Shown one piece after another: positions 17,102 through 25,285 of a stretch of DNA of 42,301 nt (its first letter is position 1; each line of letters starts with the position of its first letter). The notes below the pieces were generated by a model. The model searched no databases, had not been told where the DNA came from, and worked only from the letters and a program-made list of their open reading frames with translations. A program made the position numbers and the translations under genes. Source of the DNA: Clostridiales bacterium UBA1770 (GTDB lineage Bacteria > Bacillota > Clostridia > Oscillospirales > CAG-272); NCBI GenBank assembly GCA_002315325.1, contig DCGU01000091.1, positions 1-42,301 of the forward strand. Reading direction: 5' to 3'.

Positions 17102-18946
17102 TTATTTTATTTTGGCCTTAAACGTTTCGGTAATGCGCAGGTTGGTACAGCCGTACGGAATCAGGCGCATTGTATGTACGGGGCCGATGGGCCGATTGCT
17201 CTTGGGCAGTGCGGCACAGTATCCGTCGTGATAATCCCACGAAATGGGACACATGGGCACGTCCAACCACACCGGCGGATGATCCGGCGTGAAAACGAAC
17301 TGTTTGTCAATCGGTTGACTGCCGGGGACCATTTGTGCCGCATCACCGGCAAAGCCGTAATTCCAAGCAGAAGTCGGTTCAATATTGTAATCGCAATACG
17401 GAAACTTGCGCTCCACGCCGCCCGAAACGTATTCCACGGGCGTCTTCTTTTCTCCAATCGGCAGTGCGTACAACAAGGGACCGCGCCAAACGGTATATAG
17501 ACCATGTTTGCGCGCTTCCATGCGGGTTTCAAACGTGAGTTCGATACGAATCTCGGTTTTGCCCGTCCAGGTTTTACGCAGCGGCACCAACGTGCCGGGT
17601 AATACGCTCTTTCCGTCCACGGTTGCCGATGCGGCTGTGCCGGGGATACGGAGATACAGCGCAAATTCAATCGGTTTCTCGGTTGTTACGGTATACGTCA
17701 GAGATTGGCCGAACGGATAATTGGTTTGCAGTTCAACCGTGACGGGCGTTTGACAAATCTCCGTCGAGACTGCGGCCGGCGCCAATGCCCCGCAGACGAT
17801 ACCGTCCGGTGCTTTCAAGAAGGTGCTCCACGCATATTTGGGGAATCCCTGGTTAAAGTTTGCCGTGCAGCAGCCGTAATTGGGCTCCAATCCAAAGACG
17901 TGGGAATACGTGCCGTTGGTACGGAATATGCTCTGCCCCGTAATCCGCGTACAGCAAACCTGGTTGGACATTTGGTCGTATTGGTGTGTCCACATATCCG
18001 GGCTGACTGTTGCGGGAAGCGCATTGAACGCTAAATTATCCAAACAGTCGAGCCATTCGGGATTGCCGGAAACGGAGAAAAGCGTCTCGTAGGAATACAT
18101 GGCCTCGACAACGCCGCACAACTCGGAACCCGCCAGGGGACTGGACCCGTGGAGGCATTCGTCGCCCGAGAAATGATGCACGGCCATGCCGTGATTTTTT
18201 AACAAATGATTCAATGCAGACCTTGCAAATACGTTGGGGTCGCCGCCGTTGATACGGCTCATTAAGGCATCGCTTTTGAGCATCATACCCAGATTGACCA
18301 CGTGCGAATAATAGTTCCATCCGGTCTTTTGGTTTTCCCAAATGCCGGATTTCATGATTTTTTTCCAATCGGTGCCGCCGTAACAAAGTTTATTACAGTA
18401 ATCAAGTATCCACTCTTCATGACGTCTGTCATACAGCCAAAGTGCCGGCACAACCCCTTCAAACCAGCGGGTGGCACCCCAATCACGCAGCGTATGGCAA
18501 TCCAAAAACGTAAAGAATTGTTTCATCATACGATACAGTGCCTTTTCGGCACGTTCGCTGCCGGCAGAGACGGCGTAGACCATCAATACCTTGGACATCA
18601 ATAACGCAGCCCAGGTATCGTAGGTGTCGCGCTGCTCCGGTTTGCAGGGACAAATCCAACCGTCCTCGTTTTGGGCGTCCATGATGGCGTCCATATACTT
18701 GGCGGCTCTCGCTTTCAAATCGGCATCGTCCAACAGCCATGCCAGCGGAATAAAACCGTCCAACCAGTACGGTACGCGTTCCCAACCCTCGCGGTTACCG
18801 CCGATCCAGGCACTGTCGCGAATATCGGGCCAAACCTTATCCAAGTTGCCGGACAGCCCCTGTGCCTGTATCTGCAGCTGCTGTTTCAACCAGCCGCCGG
18901 GTTTAATTTCGGATGGGGTAAAAAACTCATATGCATTTTTCTTCAT
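17102..18946 (-). CDS. GH127 beta-L-arabinofuranosidase-like enzyme (DUF1680)
   Basis: 614 aa from ATG 18946 (MKKNAYEFFTPSEIKPGGWL), the usual family N-terminus; a longer frame from 19021 is unlikely. LSGNLDKVWPDIRDSAWIGG and GWERVPYWLDGFIPLAWLLDD open the (alpha/alpha)6 barrel. The active-site set known from GH127 (one Glu and three Cys around zinc, with a cysteine as nucleophile) is complete: E275 and C277 in SELCG, C359 and C360 in YGCCTAN. C-terminal beta-sandwich domains follow (LYLRIPGTA, YTVWRGPLLYALPI). No signal peptide. It would remove terminal beta-L-arabinofuranose from plant glycans or glycoproteins. GGAGG lies 14 nt before the start, rather far. Starts 46 nt after the GH38 stop. 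Confidence 0.9.
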   Translation of the reverse strand: MKKNAYEFFTPSEIKPGGWLKQQLQIQAQGLSGNLDKVWPDIRDSAWIGGNREGWERVPYWLDGFIPLAWLLDDADLKARAAKYMDAIMDAQNEDGWICPCKPEQRDTYDTWAALLMSKVLMVYAVSAGSERAEKALYRMMKQFFTFLDCHTLRDWGATRWFEGVVPALWLYDRRHEEWILDYCNKLCYGGTDWKKIMKSGIWENQKTGWNYYSHVVNLGMMLKSDALMSRINGGDPNVFARSALNHLLKNHGMAVHHFSGDECLHGSSPLAGSELCGVVEAMYSYETLFSVSGNPEWLDCLDNLAFNALPATVSPDMWTHQYDQMSNQVCCTRITGQSIFRTNGTYSHVFGLEPNYGCCTANFNQGFPKYAWSTFLKAPDGIVCGALAPAAVSTEICQTPVTVELQTNYPFGQSLTYTVTTEKPIEFALYLRIPGTAASATVDGKSVLPGTLVPLRKTWTGKTEIRIELTFETRMEARKHGLYTVWRGPLLYALPIGEKKTPVEYVSGGVERKFPYCDYNIEPTSAWNYGFAGDAAQMVPGSQPIDKQFVFTPDHPPVWLDVPMCPISWDYHDGYCAALPKSNRPIGPVHTMRLIPYGCTNLRITETFKAKIK

Positions 18947-18992
18947 CTTTTTTGCCGAATCCTCCGTTAAAAAACAAATAAAAATTCGGTAA

Positions 18993-21614
18993 TTATTGGA
19001 AACGGAACGTTGCGATTTCAAACGGGCGGAAGTTGTACACCCGTTCCGAAACGATGCCGTCGGTTTCTTCCAGGCTGTTGCAGTGCTGCAGCCACAGACC
19101 GTCCGGCAGGTTCAGCGTCGCGGGTTTGCCCATCGATTCCCAAACACGAACGATATAACCGTTACCGTCCTGTGCCGGTTTGAGAGCAGATACACAAACG
19201 TTGGCCGGCAAATCTTTAATCCAGGCAAACGTATCGGTGCTGCCGGTTTCGGGCAATGCCTCGGCTCCCTGCGGTACCCAATCGGCAAAATAGGGCTCCG
19301 TATGGACGGGCAACAGGAAAGATGCGGCCGCGGCAGCAACGTTTTCGTCATGGATGCTGCCGGTCCAACTGCAGAATGCCAGTTCGCTTCTGTGTCTGCC
19401 GCAATCGACTCTGGCCATATAACGAGATTCCCCAATGGCGGCGGAACGGAAAACAATTACTTCCAAATTATCGTTTTGCAAACGCGTGGCGGGCAGACCG
19501 CTCTTGATGACGGCCACGTTGACGTCATCACCGTGTACACCGGCCCAGGAAAGCGTGGGGCGCAGGTCCTCCCCTGCTTCGTCACGTGCCAGCATACCGA
19601 AGGGCACTTCCCCGTAAATCTTTTTATCGGTGGCAAAGGCGGCAGGCAGCGACAGGTAAATACGGTTGGCAGAACCATCCCAGTCAATATCCGTCCCAAT
19701 GCGCACCAGTTTTTCACCTGCACGCAGGGTCAAAGTCACGGTGTATTCCAAACGATTTACACGTTTTTCGGGATTGGTTTCATGCCCTTTGGCAATGATC
19801 CGCTGATACACAGCCGTCGTTTCAAAAGAAAGTTCGTCAAACGGCAATTTGTGATAATCCGTTTCGGCGGCATGTCCATAGGCGCTGCACGAATCATCGG
19901 TCCCTATGGTTAAGCACAACGCATGCTCACCCAAGAGTTGTTTGCCGCTGTCTTTATCCCATACGCCGGCAATTTCGTTACCCGCAACGGTGATGCGGTA
20001 AAATTCATTTTCAATAGCGGTTCTCGGCGAAACATCCGTTTTTTCGTCTGCTTCCGTCAAAGCCTTCCAGAACAATACGCGATGACCGAAGGCAGGGATA
20101 TCGGCACGCACGGCCAACGTCGCACCGATACCGACACGTTCGGGAGTGACGGTCAAATCAAAAGCAGGCAGACGATTCCCGCCCATATCCGTTACGACGA
20201 CGCCCTTCATATCGGCAGGGCCCTGCAGGACGAGCTGCGGGAAGTGATTGACCTTGTTATCGGTATTGAAGACGACAACGGCCTCGTATCCGGCAGGTAC
20301 GTCGATACGGCAGGCCTTGACGTATTCCCGTGCGGCATCGCGATAAATCTGTGCCGCCCCGCTGCGCACCTGACGAATGACGCGCTGCAGTTCGACGTAC
20401 GCGCCGTCCACAATGGTGCCGGGGAGATTGTCGTGGAATTGAATATACGCCATTTTGTTCCACAGGGATGCCAGCTTTTCGGCAGGATAGTCACGGCGCG
20501 GCGCCGTGTCGGGATTCCAGCCGCCCTTTGCCAGGGCCAAGGTTGCCAGCGTTTCGGCGGCGTACAAAGCCCTTTCCAATTCGGCATTGGCTTTTTTGAT
20601 TTCACCGAGGGACGAATAACAAGCGGTGAACATGGGGTTGCCCTCCACACGTTCGTCCACCAATTCCTCGGGGGTATCGCCGCGGCGCAATGCATCCACA
20701 CGTCCCGCACACCAGCGCTCGTGGTTTTCCTCGTAGGTCACAAAGTGAATGGCGAAGCCGTGACGGGGCGCTGCTTCCAGTAACTGTTTGTACAGATAAT
20801 TGCCGATACGCGTCTCCTCACAGGTGATTTGCGTATAGTAAATTTCTTGGTTTTCTTCTTCCAGTTTCGTCAAAAACTCGTCGGCGGACTGGTTGCCGTA
20901 GTATGACATACGCTCCAGAATCTTATCCGGGCGGGTAGTATCGTAGCTGGGGTCAATGCCGGTGCCGTTGCAAACGGGGCACCCTTCCCCATGGCAGGCA
21001 TTACAGGGCAAAAGTTTAACGCAGTCGGCGGTACGGGGGTATTCCATACCCAAATATTGGTTATCCAGTACAATCTTGGTACCGTCCAATCCGCGCCAGA
21101 ACGGTTTGTTTTGGAGCATCACGCGGTCGAAGACGATATCGGCGTCGTATCCGATGGAACGGAAGAACTGCGGCAGCTGTGCCGGCAGGCCGAAAATATC
21201 GGGAGTAATGGCATAACGCGGAGCACGGCCGAACGTCTTTTTATAATAGTCGATGCTGTACAGATGGTTGCGTACCCAGGACTCACCGCAGGTCATATTG
21301 CGGTCGATAACGCACTCACCGCCGCCTGCCAATTCTATCAAACCCTTTTGCACCAATGCGGTAAAGCGCTCCTTTTGGTCGGGGTTCTTGGCCAAGAACA
21401 GTTTAACCACGGCGGCCTGTTCGATATGATATTTTACACCGTACAGTTCGGCAAAGTTCATATATTCCAAAATCTGCTGTTCTTCCAATTCGGAATAGGG
21501 GCGAACGATGCCCCCCAGCTCTTTATCATCGATATGGTCGACAAAGGCACGCAGCCAGGTCGGGTCCATATGGTTGCGGGCAACAACGTATAAATGCTTC
21601 AAAGGTTTGTTCAT
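18993..21614 (-). CDS. GH38 alpha-mannosidase with inserted DnaJ-like zinc finger
   Basis: 873 aa. Start at 21612-21614 (MNKPLKHLYVVARNHMDPTW) with GGGGAG upstream; the frame from 21704 is not supported. GH38 zinc ligands and nucleophile are visible: H15 and D17 (NHMDPTW), D139 (TPDIFG) and H394/D395 (QFHDNLPGT). Middle and C-terminal beta-sandwich domains follow (NEFYRITV to the end). Between catalytic segments, residues 204-219 read CNACHGEGCPVCNGTG, two consecutive CxxCxGxG repeats as in the DnaJ zinc-binding domain. No signal peptide, so cytoplasmic trimming of alpha-mannosides is expected. First gene of the minus-strand enzyme series and separated by 153 bp from the XRE-sialidase gene. 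Confidence 0.93.
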   Translation of the reverse strand: MNKPLKHLYVVARNHMDPTWLRAFVDHIDDKELGGIVRPYSELEEQQILEYMNFAELYGVKYHIEQAAVVKLFLAKNPDQKERFTALVQKGLIELAGGGECVIDRNMTCGESWVRNHLYSIDYYKKTFGRAPRYAITPDIFGLPAQLPQFFRSIGYDADIVFDRVMLQNKPFWRGLDGTKIVLDNQYLGMEYPRTADCVKLLPCNACHGEGCPVCNGTGIDPSYDTTRPDKILERMSYYGNQSADEFLTKLEEENQEIYYTQITCEETRIGNYLYKQLLEAAPRHGFAIHFVTYEENHERWCAGRVDALRRGDTPEELVDERVEGNPMFTACYSSLGEIKKANAELERALYAAETLATLALAKGGWNPDTAPRRDYPAEKLASLWNKMAYIQFHDNLPGTIVDGAYVELQRVIRQVRSGAAQIYRDAAREYVKACRIDVPAGYEAVVVFNTDNKVNHFPQLVLQGPADMKGVVVTDMGGNRLPAFDLTVTPERVGIGATLAVRADIPAFGHRVLFWKALTEADEKTDVSPRTAIENEFYRITVAGNEIAGVWDKDSGKQLLGEHALCLTIGTDDSCSAYGHAAETDYHKLPFDELSFETTAVYQRIIAKGHETNPEKRVNRLEYTVTLTLRAGEKLVRIGTDIDWDGSANRIYLSLPAAFATDKKIYGEVPFGMLARDEAGEDLRPTLSWAGVHGDDVNVAVIKSGLPATRLQNDNLEVIVFRSAAIGESRYMARVDCGRHRSELAFCSWTGSIHDENVAAAAASFLLPVHTEPYFADWVPQGAEALPETGSTDTFAWIKDLPANVCVSALKPAQDGNGYIVRVWESMGKPATLNLPDGLWLQHCNSLEETDGIVSERVYNFRPFEIATFRFQ

Positions 21615-21767
21615 TTGATTCTCCCCGCCGCCCATCGGCAGCGTTTTTATCTTATTTTTTAAAAAAACTGCAACCAAAGACAATGAAAAGGAATCGTATT
21701 TCACGTTTTTGATTACAGTTTTTTGTGTGATTCTTACTTATTTCGAGATGACACCGAAGCGTTTAGG

Positions 21768-23135
21768 TTATTCTTGCTTGGGTAAACACCAACGGGTGTA
21801 CAAAATGGATGTCTTGGCATCAAACGCATGCTTTTGCTCGTCAAATGCACGCTGATAATAAACGGAAAGAATACTGCCGTCCTTTAATTCCGTGGAACAA
21901 GTATACCCCAGGTCGGAACTGGCACATTGGTCGTGCAGCATATAGGGTTGCGACCAGGTGGCGCCGTTATCATAACTGATGACAACCTGCTCCCCGAACG
22001 GTTGTTCCCTACGCCCGAACGAACATACGATGGCACCGGAAGAGTGACGCATCAGGTGCGGCGGTGCCCCGTTGATATCGGTACATTCCCACGGCGTCCA
22101 GGTTTCACCGCCGTCGGTAGATTTAGTCATATACATGGTCATTGGTTTGCCGGGGACACCGTCGGCACGAATCATGCCCAAAATGGTACCATCCGGCAAT
22201 TCCAGCGCATTCGGCTCACTGAAACAAATATTGTTCAGGTCATCCGGTTTTTTCGATACGCCCTTCTTTTTCCAGGAATAGCCGCCGTCATAACTGACGT
22301 AAGCGCATACCTCTTCGTCTTCTTCCGATTTTGACTTAACAAACTGTTCTTTTCCGAAGAACAGCAAGCTGCCGTCGCGCAACTGTGTGGGACCGTGCGG
22401 CGAAGAAATCGGGATTTGCACGGTGTCCGACCAGGTCACACCGTAATCCTCGGACACGCGAATGAAATTGCCGCCCGCCGTAACGTCTTTCGGTAGATTT
22501 TTATACATTTCCAACATGCCGCTGATCGGTGCACGGTACAAAGCGCCGGCTCCGTCCAATATGGCATCGTAATAGCGTCCCAAATAATTCTCGGTAGGGT
22601 GGGCAAACCACGTAATCACCATATGTCCGTTTCCCGTATACAGGATACCGACGTCGCGGTCATCCAAAAACGTATCGTTAATGACAATCGGCGGGGTCCA
22701 GGTTTTACCGTTATTGCGGCTGATATACATCGCTGATTTACCGAACGGGCAAATGTGGCGGGTGCGGAACGAGGAGGCAACGGCATACAACGTGCCTTCT
22801 TCATCACAGCAGACGGACGGCCACCCGGAATAGAGAAACAAACCGTCCTTCATACGCGCGACAGCGCCTTCCGCAATGATTTCCGGCTTCATAAACTGTT
22901 CCTCCCGGGGAACGTCGTCTGCAGCGGTATTTTTGTACCCCAACAGCACGTCCACGGAAATATTAAAACATTTTGCAATGGCCGGCAACAGTTGAATGTC
23001 CGGATAACATTGTGCAGATTCCCACTTGGAAACAGCCTGGTTGGAAACACCGAGTTCCTTGGCCAAATCGTCCTGTGTCAATCCGCGTTGTTTTCTGTAA
23101 AATGCAATTTGTTCGTTTATTTTGATAGAAGTCAT
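21768..23135 (-). CDS. XRE HTH fused to a sialidase-type beta-propeller (candidate sugar-sensing regulator)
   Basis: 455 aa in a single frame. Residues 5-65 are a Cro/CI-type helix-turn-helix (QRGLTQDDLAKELGVSNQAV, then SKWESAQCYPD) continuing into NISVDVLLGY, the usual end of XRE domains. From about residue 84 a BNR sialidase-like propeller fills the rest, with five Asp-boxes: 139-146, 228-235, 281-288, 339-346 and 387-394, plus P-DG blades (LPDGTILGMIRADG). Ribosome site GAGGT precedes ATG 23135, and the start lies within the HTH, so the fusion is not produced by a misplaced start. No signal peptide. It is divergent from a kinase/SIS operon and upstream of the enzyme series. I infer a transcription factor whose propeller binds, and perhaps cleaves, a glycan ligand. 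Confidence 0.9.
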   Translation of the reverse strand: MTSIKINEQIAFYRKQRGLTQDDLAKELGVSNQAVSKWESAQCYPDIQLLPAIAKCFNISVDVLLGYKNTAADDVPREEQFMKPEIIAEGAVARMKDGLFLYSGWPSVCCDEEGTLYAVASSFRTRHICPFGKSAMYISRNNGKTWTPPIVINDTFLDDRDVGILYTGNGHMVITWFAHPTENYLGRYYDAILDGAGALYRAPISGMLEMYKNLPKDVTAGGNFIRVSEDYGVTWSDTVQIPISSPHGPTQLRDGSLLFFGKEQFVKSKSEEDEEVCAYVSYDGGYSWKKKGVSKKPDDLNNICFSEPNALELPDGTILGMIRADGVPGKPMTMYMTKSTDGGETWTPWECTDINGAPPHLMRHSSGAIVCSFGRREQPFGEQVVISYDNGATWSQPYMLHDQCASSDLGYTCSTELKDGSILSVYYQRAFDEQKHAFDAKTSILYTRWCLPKQE

Positions 23136-23182
23136 TTATTACTACCTCGTTATTTGACAGCGATTGAATCTGCTTTGTCTTT

Positions 23183-23211
23183 ATTATATACAGTAAAATG
23201 CACAAAGACAA
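23183..23211 (-). promoter_or_regulatory. Promoter of the XRE-sialidase gene
   Basis: Minus strand TTGTCT (23206-23211), 17-bp spacer, TATAAT (23183-23188), 48 nt before the ATG. Confidence 0.65.
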
Positions 23212-23240
23212 TACCAAAATAGTTGAAAACCTTTATTTTT

Positions 23241-23259
23241 TTCCAACCGCCGGTTGGAA
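23241..23259. promoter_or_regulatory. Perfect 19-bp palindrome, candidate operator
   Basis: TTCCAACCG-C-CGGTTGGAA lies between the divergent promoters, 29 bp beyond the minus -35 box and 102 bp before the plus -35 box. The run of T is on the wrong side for a terminator in either direction, so an operator is the better reading. Confidence 0.6.
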
Positions 23260-23361
23260 GGCAACTCGTTCATTCGCTCATGCCGATAAAATGCCCCGCA
23301 TCGCTCTTTCCCACACTGCCCCTTTCTGCAAAAAAACACCCCGACAGTCTGCAAAAAACAG

Positions 23362-23390
23362 TTGTCAGACCGATAGAAGTGTGGTACAAT
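23362..23390 (+). promoter_or_regulatory. Promoter of the kinase/SIS operon
   Basis: TTGTCA (23362-23367), 17-bp spacer, TACAAT (23385-23390), about 70 bp before the ATG at 23460. Confidence 0.7.
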
Positions 23391-23459
23391 CAAAAGGCAT
23401 AATAAACTGATCACCGATGGTTTTTACATAGCCAATCGGCCGCTTTGGAGGATTTACCC

Positions 23460-24488
23460 ATGTCAAACGCATCGGATCAATCTACACAAAACACGCCCGT
23501 CTATTTGGCGGCAGACGCCGGCGGGACCAAACTGCAGCTTATCCTGTATACCCACGACCTTCAAATCGTTGCGCTGGGGACAACCGGCGGTACAAACACG
23601 ACTTTTAAAAACGCCGAAGTCATAGAAGCGGAAATTGAAGAGACCGTCGCCGCACTTTTTGCAGAAGCCGAACAAAACCTCGGCAGACCCATAACCGAGA
23701 TTGAGCGTTTCCATTGCAGCATGGTCGGCGGCGCCGACATTTTATCTGCGGCACTTGGCCGCAGGGCCATCGTCAAACAGACGTGCGGACACGGTGAAGG
23801 TGAAGTCGCATTGGCAGCAAGCTGTGTCGATGAAGGTATTGTCGCACAAGCCGGCACCGGGTCGGATGCCTTCTTCATTCAAATTGATCCCATTACCCGC
23901 AAAACGGTGCAGCGCATCGTCGGCGGATGGGGCAGCCTTTTGGGCGACGAGGGCAGCGGCTATCAAATCGGGTTAAAATCCATTATCGCCTGCATCTATG
24001 CCAAGGACGGCCGCGGTCCTTTTACGGAGCTGTATCCCCTGCTCATGAAAGAATGGGACATGAAAGATTTATGGGATTCCATTAACATCATCCAAGGGGA
24101 TAAGGACAGCCGCAAACGCATTGCCAACGTGGCCAAATTGACGTCGTTCTGCGCACGCAACGGTGATGCCGTTGCGCAAAGGATTTATCGGGAAGCCGGC
24201 AGGGATTTGGCACTGCAGGTCAACACCGTCATCGCACAAAACGGCGGGACCTTCCGCGGGCCTGTCGTGGCTTCCGGCGGTGCGTGGAAAGGCTATTCCG
24301 GTATGCTGGACGCCATGCGGGAAGAGATTTGCCGCGTGCATCCAGATGCTCTTGTTCAATATACCGCGTACGAGCCGATTATCGGCAGCGTTTATCTTTG
24401 CGCCAAAGAAACGCACCCGAACGACCCGACAGTCCGTGCGAAAATTGAAGAAAATTTTGCGGCATACCGGTACAAGGTTGCCCAATAA
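23460..24488 (+). CDS. N-acetylglucosamine-kinase-like ATPase (BadF/BcrA family)
   Basis: 342 aa from ATG 23460, preceded by GGAGG at 23447-23451; the TTG at 23445 is rejected. ASKHA-fold sugar kinase: DAGGTK (19-24) is the phosphate-1 loop, QAGTGSDAF the phosphate-2 loop, and GGWGSLLGDEGSGYQIG the signature of the N-acetylglucosamine-kinase/BadF group. It should transfer phosphate from ATP to an amino sugar, probably at O6, in the cytoplasm. It heads an operon with two SIS-domain genes that could act on the phosphorylated product. The family also includes enzyme activases, but those carry Fe-S ligands not seen here. Regulation by the divergent XRE-sialidase is inferred. Confidence 0.8.
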   Translation: MSNASDQSTQNTPVYLAADAGGTKLQLILYTHDLQIVALGTTGGTNTTFKNAEVIEAEIEETVAALFAEAEQNLGRPITEIERFHCSMVGGADILSAALGRRAIVKQTCGHGEGEVALAASCVDEGIVAQAGTGSDAFFIQIDPITRKTVQRIVGGWGSLLGDEGSGYQIGLKSIIACIYAKDGRGPFTELYPLLMKEWDMKDLWDSINIIQGDKDSRKRIANVAKLTSFCARNGDAVAQRIYREAGRDLALQVNTVIAQNGGTFRGPVVASGGAWKGYSGMLDAMREEICRVHPDALVQYTAYEPIIGSVYLCAKETHPNDPTVRAKIEENFAAYRYKVAQ

Positions 24489-24505
24489 AAACGAGGTGCC
24501 CACGA

Positions 24506-25249
24506 ATGAGCGTTATTGATACCTTCTACACACGCATTACTGAAATTTTAGCAGAATCGTTTGAAAAAGAACGGGAAAACTTAGAAAAAACAGCCGTTTT
24601 GCTGGCAGACGCCAACGAACAGGGACACTCGATTTTTGCCTTCGGGTGTAACCACGCGGGACTGGTGACGAGTGAACTGTTCTACCGCACCGGCGGTATG
24701 GTCACGGTCAATCCGATTGCCGCCAAGGACATGATGCTGGACAGCCGACCGATTACCAACTCCAGTTTGGAAGAGCGAAAAGTCGGCTACGGCAAAGAGA
24801 TACTGGAGAAAATGCCGATTCGTCCCGGTGACGTTTTAATCATTCACTCAGTATCCGGCCGTAACGCCGTCCCGATTGACATGGCTGCGGCCGCCAAAGA
24901 GCACGGCATGACCGTGGTGGTACTGACCAACCTGAACACGGCAACGTCGGTCACGTCGCGCCATCCGTCCGGCAAAATGCTGCACGACTATGGCGATATT
25001 GTCATCGATAACCATGGTGACTGCGGTGACGCCTCGGTTGCCCTGCCCGGTTTCCCGCAGAAAATCGCTTCCTCTTCCACCGTGGTCGGTGCCGCTTTGC
25101 TGAACGCCGCCGTGGCCCGTGCCAGCGAGATCCTTTTGGAACGCGGACTGGAACCGCCGGTCTTTATGAGCGGCAACATTGACGGCGGAGATGCGTATAA
25201 CAAAAAAGTCATTGCCGCACACAAAGACAATATTTTCTATATGGACTGA
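24506..25249 (+). CDS. SIS-domain protein, UPF0309 type
   Basis: 247 aa. One sugar-isomerase (SIS) domain. FAFGCNHAGLVTSELFYRTGG (about 44-64) and IHSVSGRNAVPIDMA (about 113-127) are the phosphosugar-binding loops, and GNIDGGDAYNKK near the C-terminus is typical of UPF0309 proteins. They bind phosphosugars, often near amino-sugar genes, but their reaction is not established. GAGGTG ribosome site, 17 nt after the kinase stop. Probably handles the phosphorylated sugar made by the kinase, as an isomerase or a sensor. Confidence 0.8.
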   Translation: MSVIDTFYTRITEILAESFEKERENLEKTAVLLADANEQGHSIFAFGCNHAGLVTSELFYRTGGMVTVNPIAAKDMMLDSRPITNSSLEERKVGYGKEILEKMPIRPGDVLIIHSVSGRNAVPIDMAAAAKEHGMTVVVLTNLNTATSVTSRHPSGKMLHDYGDIVIDNHGDCGDASVALPGFPQKIASSSTVVGAALLNAAVARASEILLERGLEPPVFMSGNIDGGDAYNKKVIAAHKDNIFYMD

Positions 25250-25285
25250 TTAAAATTAAGAAATCTATTTTCGGAGGATATACAA

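Noticed and set aside
18996..19913. 305-codon plus-strand frame
   Set aside because: Shadow of the GH38 gene, which has full catalytic motifs on the other strand.
23241..23259. Intrinsic terminator
   Set aside because: The T run precedes the stem on the plus strand, and A follows it on the minus strand, so neither direction has a U tract after the hairpin.
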